A program made the position numbers and the translations under genes. The notes beneath the pieces are model-generated. The model was not told the DNA's origin. It did not search any database and saw nothing but the letters and a program-made list of their open reading frames with translations. From positions 144,163,501 through 144,227,500 of the forward strand of contig CM032229.1 in assembly GCA_019009955.1 (NCBI GenBank): a DNA stretch of 64,000 nucleotides, in the 5' to 3' direction. How positions within the stretch are numbered: the stretch's first letter is position 1; each line of letters opens with the position of its first letter. The stretch is from Riptortus pedestris (Eukaryota > Arthropoda > Insecta > Hemiptera > Alydidae). Below, piece after piece: positions 35,201 through 44,841 of the stretch.

Positions 35201-35615
35201 CTAACCAGGTTAGTATCTGCCATACAACGCTCCCCTTTAGGCCTACGGCTCCTCTCTGCGGCCGTTGACAGATTGTTGACAGCCGTCACTTAGTGTCAAA
35301 GGACGTCCCTTTGTCCAATGTTGTTGTTCTGTTTTGCCTTTCGAACAGCGGGAGCAGTCAATGATACATATATATTCTACCTATAATGTGACTTCACCAG
35401 GCAATAATACTTGTAAAAATCGCAAAGTGCACCAAATACCATTATTATCTGGACAAAATGTATGTTCATAATGTTGAATTTAGGGCGAGGGATCGGAGAG
35501 GCCTAGATCGTGGGGTTATAACATTTCTTTCTGCGAAAATATATTAATATAAAAAATAAACATAGGTGTAATCTATAGAACCACAAAATATAATAATCTG
35601 TGGTTTTATATATAT
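35201..35615. other. No feature recognised
   Basis: Spacer upstream of the SINE that hosts the Harbinger transposon. Confidence 0.4.
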
Positions 35616-36008
35616 GGGTGCCGGTAGCGGTGCGGTACATGTACCACTGCCGTCAGAAAGTGAACGTAAAAATAGGCGCAGATTCGATCCCCACCAAGAG
35701 AGACCATTAGTTCACGAGTTCGCTATCAGAGCGCGCTAGTGTCGCAATGCTTATGGACCAGCGGGAGTCTAGCGGTTGTGACTCTCTTAAGCGGCTCCTA
35801 GACGGTCAATATTATTGTGCAATGTGGGTTGCACAATGTTTTGACGGCGGCCCCTAGACGTTCAATATTATTGTACAATATTGTGGTTTGTGCAAAAAGT
35901 TGTACCATATGGAGGCGATATTGAAGGTTGTGCAATATATGGCACAATCGCGAGCATAGACGTACAACCACATTGTGCAAACAGTCCCCGGCAGAATTTC
36001 ATGAAGTC

Positions 36009-36452
36009 ATGATGTTGAATGAAAGTGAATTGTGTTGCGTGATAATTGCTGTGGCCGCAAGTGCAAAAAACAAAAAGAACAAAAAGGGCTCGCAGAAAGG
36101 TAGAAAATGGGCTAAACAGTGGTTTCTTGATAGGGAGAAGTACACTCACGAAAAGTTACTCAATGAACTGAGAGTAATTGAACCTAATGATTTCCGCAAC
36201 TTTTTACGGATGGACGGAGAATTATTTGATGAACTCCTCGCTTTGGTTACTCCTGAAATCGGGAAAAGGAACACTATCATGCGCGATGCAATTCCTGCAA
36301 GTCAAAGGTTGTCCATAACCCTACGATATCTCGCAACTGGGAATAGTTTTGAAGACCTGAAGTTTTTAACTGCTGTTTCACCTCAGTCAATAGGTCACAT
36401 TGTTATGGAAACGTGCACTGCTCTGATCAACTGCCTCAAGGAATACATTAAG
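36009..36452 (+). CDS. HARBI1: Harbinger transposase, exon 1
   Basis: Encodes 148 residues from the in-frame ATG pair at 36009 (MMLNESELCC) to IK before the donor gtaagt. An upstream in-frame ATG at 35928 is possible but lies in the terminal repeat region. Visible segments are a basic linker, WFLDREKYTHEKLLNELR, 'FRNFLRMDGELFDELLALV' (typical of HARBI1 N-terminal helices) and 'LSITLRYLATGNSFEDLKF', the conserved pre-catalytic helix-turn-helix-like region. Splices in phase 0 to 38034. The family cuts and pastes the element using a partner protein for DNA binding and nuclear import. Confidence 0.9.
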
Positions 36453-36579
36453 GTAAGTACATTTTTCATTTGAAATCATTGTATTTAAACATTCAAAATA
36501 TTGTCATACATTGGCTAGAACAAGAATTATCAGTATACAGAACTTATACCTATGTACATGAATTTGGAAAATAACTTCT

Positions 36580-36960
36580 TTACTGATAATTAGCAAAGAA
36601 TGCACCTGCACTGGGCGTGGAGGGGTCTGCTGATTCGTACTGACCGAATGAAGGTGTATTGAGGGATAATGAAGGGAGGGACTGAACACTGTATGGTGTG
36701 GATACACGTGAGATGTTAATTTCCACTGAATTACGATGTAAGGTCCCCATTTGTCCCTCAAATAAAATATCACTGATGGCCTTCTTCGCAAACAACTGTT
36801 GTTGTGGATCCATTTTGCGGAGCTCGACTGCCCAAGCTGCAGCAATTTTGTCGCTGTCGTCTTGTGGTTGTTGAAGGCGTTTGGAAGCCAATTTCACCAA
36901 TTCCTCAGTGGGATCTGGAGCTTTTCTTTTCCTGGGCATGTGACGAGGTTCATCATTTGC
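36580..36960 (-). CDS. Harbinger MADF-BESS protein, exon 2 (BESS motif)
   Basis: Acceptor tcctcag at 36961, then 126 residues and stop. A basic KRKAP segment may be a nuclear signal. It is followed by a BESS-like motif ([19 protein letters not shown]) used for protein-protein contact, and a Ser/Pro-rich tail. The total protein is about 270 residues. The exon sits antisense in the transposase intron, so the two genes are interleaved. Confidence 0.85.
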   Translation of the reverse strand, partial: ANDEPRHMPRKRKAPDPTEELVKLASKRLQQPQDDSDKIAAAWAVELRKMDPQQQLFAKKAISDILFEGQMGTLHRNSVEINISRVSTPYSVQSLPSLSLNTPSFGQYESADPSTPSAGAFFANYQ

Positions 36961-37066
36961 CTGAGGAGGAAAAGAAAAAAACTAAATTAAGTTATGCAGT
37001 ATTACCATTCAAGCGAGTTTTCAAAGCATTATCGATTTGTAACTTCAGATGTGGATGCTCCTATAG

Positions 37067-37903
37067 GGTCACGGGTTGATAGTTGACACACGAAACGCTT
37101 TTTCAACAAGTGTGGAGTTACGGATGAAGATTTGTGGGAGTATTATGTTTCATTAGAAAGAGGAAACAGTCACGCACATTTTCATGAAAGAAAAAAGCTG
37201 TTAACATCATTGGGTGTCGAGTTATTTGCAGTAAAACTGAAATGTCTCTTGTGTGTCAATGAACAACCAGAGGGTTCATAGTTGACGCAGAGGGAGTTGT
37301 TAGTTGACACATTACAGATTCAATGACGAAAATTATTTTCCAAGATACAAATTACAAAACCAATAATATTTGAAGTCGTTTGCTACCACATGTCACACAT
37401 ATGTGACGTCATCTCAATGTAGATAACAGTGTAGGCCTACTACGAACTAATCGTGGTGGTAGTTCTCTGTAGGATAAAATAAATAGGACGGACCTCGACG
37501 GAGATCACACATCACGATGTGTGATCTCTGTCGACATGGTTCCTAATTGTATTACGTTACGTGATTCAGATGTGTCAACGTGGTCTGCTAATAATTTGGT
37601 GAAATTGTCCGTCAACGATGTGTGTAATAAATTTGGTGTAGACATTGAAAATGATCGCCGCAATCGTTTTTTCTGGAAAATACAATTAGATAAACGAGTT
37701 ATGGTAACGGATGAACTTTTGATATGGTTGGGTTATACTGCTGATAGATACTGTAATCGTAAACAGGCATTTTTACAACTTCTCAAGAAAAATACACAAT
37801 TACATACTACCCTTAATACAAATGCGACACATCTTCGATGTGAAGTACGAGGTAATCGAATTTGTCAACTAACAACTTGTGTCAACTATCAACCCACGAC
37901 CGT
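37067..37903 (+). mobile_element. Nested inverted-repeat element in the Harbinger introns
   Basis: Terminal inverted repeats of about 24 bases (ggtcacgggttgatagttga at 37068 and the reverse complement of ggtcgtgggttgatagttga ending about 37900) bound a segment with no similarity to the rest of the transposon. A second copy of the left terminus with its subterminal part (gggttcatagttgacgcag ... gttgttagttgaca) starts at 37272. It carries an open frame at 37521-37913 and a shorter one (about 37085-37282, with KRFFNKCGVTDEDLWEYYVS). No clean target duplication was found, so class and exact borders are uncertain. Confidence 0.65.
37495..37534. repeat. Short hairpin just before the nested ORF
   Basis: tcgacggagatcacacatc / gatgtgtgatctctgtcga: 19-base arms with one mismatch around a 2-base centre, overlapping the presumed start of the nested ORF. 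May be a protein-binding or regulatory palindrome. Confidence 0.85.
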
Positions 37904-37913
37904 ACTAATTTAG
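37521..37913 (+). CDS. ORF in the nested element, possibly MSV199-like
   Basis: 130 codons, uninterrupted. The middle reads LSVNDVCNKFGVDI, then RRNRFFWKIQLDK, VMVTDELLIWLGYTADRY and QAFLQLLKKN. The pattern 'W.I..D....TDELL.W.GY....KQ.F..LLK.N' resembles, by memory of the family, the MSV199 domain found with KilA-N/Bro proteins of insect large DNA viruses and in some arthropod genes; that would imply a DNA-binding accessory module. The frame runs into the right terminal repeat, so its real 3' end is unclear. If the resemblance is false, it is an unknown element-encoded protein. Confidence 0.4.
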   Translation: MISVDMVPNCITLRDSDVSTWSANNLVKLSVNDVCNKFGVDIENDRRNRFFWKIQLDKRVMVTDELLIWLGYTADRYCNRKQAFLQLLKKNTQLHTTLNTNATHLRCEVRGNRICQLTTCVNYQPTTVLI

Positions 37914-38033
37914 CTACTACACCCTGTTGCCCAATCGCTACAGCATTTTCATCATTCACCTATTTTTCTCTACATTTTGCTGAAAATTGGTAATTTTCTG
38001 TAGCTCTTATCAAGTTGTTTTTCCTTGTTGCAG

Positions 38034-38858
38034 GTACCAAGTACAGAAGAAGAATGGAAACAAATTGCACTGGATTTCTACAATCTGTGGAATTTTCCCA
38101 ATTGTCTGGGTGCAATCGATGGCAAACATGTCGCAATAAAGAAGCCCGACAATTCTGGATCTCTGTATTTCAATTATAAAAAATTCTTCAGCATTGTCAT
38201 GATGGCAGTGTCCAATGCCAACTATGAGTTCATGATGGTTGACGTAGGAATAAATGGGAGAATATCTGACGGTGGTGTAATCAGTTACACGAAATTCGGG
38301 CAAGCGCTTGCTGATAATACATTGAGAATTCCGGAGCGAACACAACTGCCGAATAGTCAGAAAATATTGCCATTCGTTTTTTTGGGCGATGATGCCTTTG
38401 GGATGACAGCAAATTTGATGAAACCCTACCCCCAAGCAGCATTAAATGTGGAGAGGAGAATTTTCAATTATCGACTGAGTCGTGCTCGTCGTGTGATCGA
38501 AAATACCTTTGGGATTTTGGTAAGCCGATTTGGTGTATTACAGAAGCCAATAGCACTTTCTCCAGAAAAGGCTCGAACAGTTGCCTTGGCATGTTGTTAT
38601 TTACACAACTATTTACGCAAACGCCAATCACGAGCTTATGTCACTATGAATCTCGTTGACAGTGAGGATTTGCAGGCAGGCGTTGTCACAAACGGATCGT
38701 GGAGGGATGTTGTAAATGAGATAACATCACTTCCTCCAAACCCTTCCTCCAGAAACGCAACACATAATGCTAAAGTAGTCAGAGATACCTATTCTGATTT
38801 CTTCAACAATGAAGGCCAGGTTTCATGGCAATGGAAAATTGTAGGCGCAACAGACTGA
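38034..38858 (+). CDS. HARBI1: Harbinger transposase, exon 2 (DDE catalytic domain)
   Basis: Follows the acceptor ttgttgcag and encodes 274 residues plus stop, giving a transposase of about 422 residues with exon 1, normal for the family. The three catalytic acids are present: D in CLGAIDGKHVAIKKP, D in VFLGDDAFGM, and E in NYRLSRARRVIENTFGIL. A final 'TYSDFFNNEGQVSWQ' matches the usual transposase tail. No disruption is seen. The exon lies within the intron of the antisense MADF gene. Confidence 0.95.
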   Translation, partial: VPSTEEEWKQIALDFYNLWNFPNCLGAIDGKHVAIKKPDNSGSLYFNYKKFFSIVMMAVSNANYEFMMVDVGINGRISDGGVISYTKFGQALADNTLRIPERTQLPNSQKILPFVFLGDDAFGMTANLMKPYPQAALNVERRIFNYRLSRARRVIENTFGILVSRFGVLQKPIALSPEKARTVALACCYLHNYLRKRQSRAYVTMNLVDSEDLQAGVVTNGSWRDVVNEITSLPPNPSSRNATHNAKVVRDTYSDFFNNEGQVSWQWKIVGATD

Positions 38859-39013
38859 ACTAATACTTACCTAACAATAATACTAATTACTAAAACACAG
38901 TAAAATAACTATTATGTTAACTAATAAGTTGATATTATGTAATGAAAGAAATAATATTAATTTATGTAGGATAATTATACTTCTATAGAAATTTAATAAA
39001 ATGGAGAACTCAC

Positions 39014-39445
39014 TGTGCGGACGCTTGTTTCATTTGCATCGCCACGATCCTCGTTGTTGTCAACCGTATCAGTAATATCCTCAGATATGTCCATCGTGTT
39101 TATTGACGCACTGGGTGTTTCTTGACTTTGAAGGAATCTCATTTCCTCAAAATACCACAACGAAGGTTCAACATCCTCTGCACCTGCACCACTCTTCTCT
39201 GCATCGCGAATCCGTTTCAATTCTTTCCGGAAGTTTGTACGCAAAGAATTTATTTTCTTAACCACTTCCTGTTTCTCAGCATCCGGGTGTTTTTCACGGT
39301 ATTTTTCTATTAACACGTCATACTGCTCCCCCTTTTTCGCCCGATTACTATAGCCTTTGGACTTGACATCCCACAGAGCCGGAAGACCACGATACACTTC
39401 TATAAATTCACAAATAAATTGTTTTTCCGCTTTCTTGTCACCCAT
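39014..39445 (-). CDS. Harbinger MADF-BESS protein, exon 1 (MADF domain)
   Basis: Starts at ATG 39445 ([20 protein letters not shown]) and encodes 144 residues. It has a MADF (Myb/SANT-like) domain: FI..Y...[35 protein letters not shown], and the closing WYFEEMRFL. An acidic linker follows. The donor GTGAGT begins at 39013, and splicing to 36960 keeps the frame (T joined to [15 protein letters not shown]). In Harbinger elements this partner protein binds the element ends and brings the transposase into the nucleus. Confidence 0.88.
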
Positions 39446-39710
39446 GATAAGGCCTATAATGAGACGACTTGTTGAAACGACCGCTGCTTGAGACCAACTG
39501 ACGGTATATTGCGCAATACTGCCAACAGACGACGCAATATTTTTCAGGTTGTACAATATATTTTCAACTTTTCATCAATCACACAATATATTGTGCAACC
39601 TTTCAATATCGTCTACACACGCTCAGTTAAATTGCACAACCCGGAATATTGCACAATAATATTGACCGTCTATGGGCCGCTAAAGACCTATGATGCCAAC
39701 CGCCCCAAAA

Positions 39711-39715
<5 letters not shown>

Positions 39716-39766
<51 letters not shown>
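39716..39766. repeat. (AT)n microsatellite at SINE tail
   Basis: AT run directly after the A-rich tail of the interrupted SINE. Confidence 0.95.
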
Positions 39767-39769
<3 letters not shown>

Positions 39770-40470
39770 TATAGACGTCACTCTAATATTTATATATAAA
39801 TATTTATATTTAATAGACTCTTATTACTAAAAGCGGAACAGTAACAATACATACATTTTTAACTTGAACTTATGGTAGTCGGTAGTTTAAACAAATACGT
39901 AACTGCCATTGTTTTATCAGGTATTATCGTTTTAAAGAAATTATTAGATATTATTGATTTTCCAATAATTCTAACTATTTTTTTTAAATTTCAATAAAAT
40001 CACATCAATATTGGTTGTATAACAACAAGTCTATGATTATGAAGAAGGGGATAATCATTGACCTGTACTTATACAACCAATACAGATGTGATACTAATGA
40101 AATTGAAAAGATTTGTTAAAAAGTGTGGTAAGGGGGCAAAAGTTTGTTTTAAAGTATATGCGTTCATTAGTCTACTTTAAGGATTTTGTTGCTACTTAAA
40201 AATTACTTATATTTAACACGTATTTAAGAAGTACAAAGAAACTAAGGGCATCCCTGCAAAAGATTGGCATGAATGGAGCCAGGGTGGGAGTCTAGAACCT
40301 TCTAGGGGACGAACCGGGCTCCGACCAATCAGCGGGCAAGTTGTCGCCTCGAACCTAACTTTTTTCCCCCCAGTATTCGATTTGAATGGCGGTTGGGAGA
40401 CAGAGTGACCTGCCGTGGTTGTCCTGACAGTTCCCCTTCTACTGAACACTGTTGTTCTATTTTAAGGGGG
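39767..40470. other. No gene recognised
   Basis: Contains a G+C-richer block at about 40240-40450 just before the LTR start. The 78-codon frame 40213-40449 (-) shows no motif. Confidence 0.4.
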
Positions 40471-40833
40471 TGTTGCGAGTTGATATGGGGGTAATAGAAC
40501 TAGGGTTGTGGGTTACCCGGCAACTGGAAGTACCGGGTTTCAAACCTACTAGAGCAGTCGGCGATATTTTAAAATCGGCCAGACCGCTCGACAGTTTAGT
40601 TTTATTTGTTGAACATCAATGATTTGAGTGATCTTGAGTTATTGTGCTGTGTAATAACAACATGAAGTTAACAGTGCATATTGTGGTTAGTAGTGACAAA
40701 TAATTTACCAAGTGTGTAAATAAAATTTGTGATCGTCAAATAAATTGTGTAGTGATAAAAACTTTAATGGTTGTATATTTAATTTTGCAATCCAAAAGAA
40801 ACCTAATAATGAGCGTTTATTATTTTTGTAACA
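40471..40833 (+). mobile_element. Solo LTR
   Basis: Begins TGTTGCGAGTTG and ends TTTTTGTAACA. The last 200 bases (tgtgtagtgataaaaacttt, 'atttaattttgcaatccaaa', 'gcgtttattattt') align with the LTRs at 43463 and 44912. Ends follow the TG...CA rule. No internal region or target duplication was found. A Helitron begins 12 bases downstream. Confidence 0.65.
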
Positions 40834-40845
40834 ATATGTATTATA

Positions 40846-41941
40846 TCTAATATATAAAATTTCCATGTCACAATGTTTCATCGGCTTTACCGATTTTTAC
40901 CAAATTGTATATGCGTATTCAGTAGGTCTGAGAATCGGCTACTATCTATTTTTCATACCCCTAATTGATAAGGGTTGTTCGCCCTTAAAATTGTATTTTT
41001 AATTTTTGGACAAAATTTTCTGTTTTTATTTTTTTATATGTGGCATTAAAAAATACATACAACCCTTAATTTTTACTTTTTTATCACCAACCCCTATTTT
41101 TTATAGCCATTTTAGTAATTTAATCATTATCATCTCGCGATCAATTATAGTGGTTTTAACTGTACTTCGATTAAAATTTCCCTTAGCTTATGGGAAATCT
41201 AAAAATTTTTTTATGAAAATAAACATTTATTTTTATTATTAAAGTTTAATCCTGATATATGCATAATAGTAAATATTATTATTATTAGTAAATAGTCCTG
41301 AAGAAATCGATAGTATCATTTCTGGGGAAATTCCAGATCCGTCTACTGACCAAGTGCTGTTTAATATTGTTACAGCAGACATGCTCCATGGTCCATGCGG
41401 TACTCTTCATCGTTCATCGCCTTGCATGGCAGATGGAAAATATACTAAAAATTTCCCTAAAGATTTCACTAATGATACGATAACAAATACCGACGGATAT
41501 CCAATATATCGTCGAAGAAATCCCGATAATAGCGGACAATCATTTATTAAAAATATCAGCAACACAGGCATTGACATTGTACGTAGCATGCTCTCGAGTG
41601 GGTAAACCATCCAGTTTGTTTGTGCTCGCTAAAGATGGGCTAACAAAAAATATTGTTCACACTATAGCATTAAAAGATTGATGTTGTTTGTTAGTGTTAC
41701 TGTCGTAATTAATATGTGATATGTAATTTTAAGAAATAAACTATAATAACTTAAAAATAATATTGTTTGGCGTTTGTTATTTTTATATTCCCTTATCGTT
41801 CATAGCGCTCCATTCCTATTTCACACATATACCACATACTTACACACTTATAATAAGTAAGTTACTTTTTGTCTACACTAGAATTTATCTAGAAACTAGA
41901 AATAATTTATAAGGCACAACAACGTTTGCCGGGTTATCTAG
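40846..41941 (+). mobile_element. Internally deleted Helitron
   Basis: 5' end TCTAATATATAAAATTTCC after an A; 3' end with the hairpin GGCACAAC..GTTTGCC, then GGGTTATCTAG followed by T. It lies between A and T as rolling-circle elements do. It keeps two remnants of the RepHel protein (see 41286-41690), so it is a deletion derivative of an autonomous Helitron. Confidence 0.88.
41286..41690 (+). pseudogene. Helitron RepHel remnants, fused by deletion
   Basis: The first frame (to 41605) reads PEEIDSIISGEIPDPSTDQV, MLHGPCGTLHRSSPCM, FPKDF and GYPIYRRR, which is the conserved segment between the Rep and helicase domains of Helitron proteins. Near 41577 it is joined in a shifted frame to the protein's C-terminal end, YVACSRVGKPSSLFVLAKDG and NIVHTIALKD, then TGA. 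The Rep catalytic motifs and almost the whole helicase are missing. The junction creates a stop (41603-41605) in the first frame. Non-functional. Confidence 0.88.
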
Positions 41942-42634
41942 TATATTTATATAATTTTAATGCACATCATTTAGCTGATCTCCCTTTAGGGAAATCTTGT
42001 AAAAGGTACCTTTTGTTCCATAAAATCAAGAAGTATATATCTTGTTGTTTTTTTTCCACATACTTCTCTCTTTAAACATATTGATCGATCTGACCTCTAG
42101 ACTATGTAACATTTAATAATTGTGTTGATTATGAGTTTTGATTGACTTCTGCAGAACGGTAAATGAGTAGATATAGAATATCGGCAAGCATAATGGTGCT
42201 GCTGTGTAGCATCAAATTGCTGACAGGGCTTTGTCTACACCGGAATGGATATTAATTAAAGGGAATCTCTCCATATATATCCATAATAATACACGTCCCT
42301 CCTGGCAACCCATAACATTTGACGTAGATTACAAGTATAAATTATTTTTTTTTTATAACGTTGAGTTCCCTCGGGAGATACGCATTATTATTTAGTAACG
42401 GACTTAATACAGCTTAGTTGGTTAAGGAATTAATTTTAGAAAAACGAAACCCTCAGTCAAACCCCGTCTGGAAAAGGGAGATAATTTGTAGATAACGCGT
42501 TACGATTGGCGATTACTTGGTAATCGTTCAATAAATTGAAGCATTTTTTGTTCATAAAGTTAATACCGAATTTAAAAAACTGAAGCTATTGTGATAGAGA
42601 ATATGTTATCTAGTAATAGTAATAGTTGCAATCT
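41942..42634. other. Mostly unassigned; small Helentron-like end
   Basis: At about 41975-42005 lies an isolated tagctgatctccctttaggg piece of the Helentron-like 5' palindrome. The remainder shows no gene or repeat. Confidence 0.4.
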
Positions 42635-42751
42635 AACAACAATAGTTGATTTCCTATGAGGAAATCAACTATTGTGGCTTTAATCATGATGCGATTTTTG
42701 AAAAACCGGAGCGAGGCTCTGGAGATCCCATACGAATAGGGACCAACTCTA

Positions 42752-42809
<58 letters not shown>

Positions 42810-43300
42810 TATGTTTCTGTGTTTATGTGTCTGTAGCGGTCGTTACCAAACCGGATATTTCACCGTATTATGTAAAACTATAAGTTATTAATGGGTGATT
42901 TGTAACTATTGGGTAGGGTGGAAAATTCAAAATATCTCCATTACTCTACTAGGATTGAAAAAAATTGTATAACCAATGTTTTTGAGATCTTAATTTTCTG
43001 CAACTACTGCTTCATACACATTTTCTAAGACTATATTATATTAACTATATTATGTTAACTTCTATATTAACGGAGCTATTTGAATTATTTTGGTTTCAGA
43101 CTTTAGTAAACACCTACTTCTATTCATCCGATTTTTGGTTCAAGTACCTCAGTCATTAGAATTCTTATGTCCAGCTAACATTTTAACTCCTGTTTACATA
43201 GGCTTCTTACTGAGGGAGAAATCGAGAACAGATAGGTAAAAGTGATCATCTGGGTTTCATATTATAGTGCTTGGGAAATCTACTTAGTTTTAGCAAAATA
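42635..43300 (+). mobile_element. Helentron-like element, diverged copy with (AC)n
   Basis: The 5' palindrome is replaced by gttgatttcctatgaggaaa; next come 'atgatgcgatttttgaaa', an (AC)n run (42754-42807), 'gtctgtagcggtcgttacca', 'tatctccattactctactag' and the 3' end cttgggaaatctacttagtt. An older family member with AC in place of AT. Confidence 0.55.
42754..42807. repeat. (AC)n microsatellite
   Basis: Central microsatellite of the diverged Helentron-like copy; its frames translate as THTHTH or VCVCVC and are not genes. Confidence 0.95.
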
Positions 43301-43462
43301 ATTTCTATGCTGATTTGAGTGGGTGGCACTGAAATTATATTGTATATTCTTATATCCAAATATTATTATGTAACATGTATGTAAAACTACATTTTAATAG
43401 AAATTCCAATTAATGTATATAATAATTACATGCAATAATATTTCCAAATAAATTATTAATAT

Positions 43463-44069
43463 TGTTGCGAAAATTAAATATATGAAAGAATTGGACGGAG
43501 ATGTTCACGTGTTTGGGGAGCGTGGAGATCAAAGGGTGCCGCTAATGGTCTAGCCGGTACTAGTCCCTACTAGTCCTTCCTGGAATAGCCTCGGCCTCAT
43601 CCTTTGATGTTTTCCGCTCCTCTATATAAGCGCGTACAGCTCAGCCTGCAGTCAGTTAGCTCTCAGCTGTCATCATGAGCTTTTAGTGCTACAGTGCGAC
43701 TTAGTGCAGTGCGGTAAAGTGTTTTTATGTGAAGAACAGTGTTGTGCCGTGACTGTAAGTAACAGTTTAGTACCGTGTTTAAGACAGTCCAGAGGCGGTA
43801 ACTTCGTGAAGTAAAGGACAGTGCAGTGCCCTCTTTCTGTGAAATTCAGTGACCGTGAGTAAATTATTGGACTGTGTAATAATAAGAACAGTGACGCTAT
43901 TAGTGCTTATTGTGAGTAGTGATTAAGAATAATTAACTAAGTGTATAGTGTATTGTTAAATAAATAGTGCAGTGATAAAAAAACTGTGAAACGTGTGTGT
44001 TTAATTTTTCAGTCCAAAAAGAACTCTTATTAACAACGTTTATTACAGATTTTGTAATAAAACGTAACA
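43463..44069 (+). mobile_element. Solo LTR, Gypsy-like, full length
   Basis: 607 bases from TGTTGCGAAAATT to AAACGTAACA. It has a TATA box (ctatataagcgcg, about 43622-43634), a G+C-rich leader with repeated 'acagtg' and 'gtgcagtg' motifs, and AATAAA near the 3' end. It is related to the LTRs at 40471, 44912 and (minus) 17060. There is no primer-binding site or coding region next to it, so it is solo. The adjacent 5 bases do not form a clear duplication. Confidence 0.75.
43622..43634 (+). promoter_or_regulatory. TATA box of the LTR
   Basis: ctatataagcgcg lies at a normal promoter position about 160 bases into the LTR, followed by the transcribed leader. Confidence 0.55.

Positions 44070-44072
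<3 letters not shown>

Positions 44073-44116
<44 letters not shown>
44073..44116. repeat. (AT)n microsatellite
   Basis: AT run at the 3' border of the LTR. Confidence 0.95.
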
Positions 44117-44119
<3 letters not shown>

Positions 44120-44416
44120 GTATATATCTGTGGGTATGTGTGTAATGTATACATTTATATGTATATTCTAACATGTTCTGAGGATATTTTAAGTCATGTA
44201 TGGAGAAATAATAGAAGTTGAAGAGATTTCGAAGTTAGAACTTAATCATAATTGGATGAGCGAGAGCAATTTCATCTTTAAGTAAATAAATATCTGAATC
44301 TTTATGTTTTTCACGTAATTAAGAGAGGAATAAGATTGAGTTTTCAATATCAATTTGGGATGGCCATAAGTTGGAAATAAGTATGACTAGAAGAAAAACC
44401 ATATTCAACTAATACA

Positions 44417-44841
44417 AAAGTCCGTCACTCAGGGGGTGCGTAAACTAAGCAGATTTACCACGTGAAGTTTTACAATAGAGAAATCTGCCTACTAATAACG
44501 GCAGTAGTAACGAATCTTTAAACCAATTCACGAGGGACGAACAGTTAGGAGGGACGAATTAGCTTTCGGCGGAAATTCCGGAATATGGCCGACTTATGCC
44601 GACCACTCACACAATACATATGCAAATATCTCGGTTAATACTTAAGATACAGAATAAATGTATAGAATAATATTTATAGCAAACTTAATTTGCAATAAGA
44701 TTGATTCTATACAATGTTTCGATCCAACGCATAATAACGGAGATATTTCGAATTTTCAAAAATCCCCCTCTCTAAACCCCCCTCCCACTGGTACGATTTC
44801 AGCCGTTAACGAACTTGATCTTCCTTTTTACATAAAACGAT

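Larger units (their letters stand above)
35791..39680 (+). mobile_element. Harbinger (PIF/Harbinger) DNA transposon, apparently autonomous
   Basis: It is bounded by inverted termini gcggctcctagacggtcaat (35791) and the reverse complement of gcggcccatagacggtcaat (ending 39680). A 3-bp TAA target duplication flanks it (35788-35790 and 39681-39683), as expected for Harbinger (TWA/TTA). The 3.89-kb element carries a DDE transposase on + and a MADF-BESS DNA-binding partner on -, the usual two-protein Harbinger set. The left end is doubled: a second copy of the terminus starts at 35847 and aligns better with the right subterminal region. Neither gene shows a stop or frameshift, which points to recent activity. 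Confidence 0.92.
35616..39720 (+). mobile_element. SINE family B, split by the Harbinger transposon
   Basis: The 5' part 35616-35790 starts gggtgccggtagcggtgcgg and has a B-box-like gattcgatccc. Its body (ttcacgagttcgctatcaga, gcgggagtctagcggttgtg) also occurs at 57711-58115. The reading stops at ctctcttaa (35790) and resumes after the transposon at 39681 (taaagacctatgatgccaac), followed by an A-run and an AT microsatellite. Confidence 0.7.

Noticed and set aside
36504..36845. 113-codon minus-strand frame overlapping MADF-BESS exon 2
   Set aside because: Alternative frame of the same strand; the overlapping BESS-containing frame has the splice site and the domain.
38010..38435. 141-codon open frame on the minus strand
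   Set aside because: Antisense shadow of the Harbinger transposase catalytic exon, without motifs of its own.
41407..41610. Minus-strand 67-codon frame
   Set aside because: Antisense of the Helitron RepHel remnant.
42610..42891. Open frames made of Cys-Val or Thr-His repeats
   Set aside because: Produced by the (AC)n microsatellite in a Helentron-like copy.
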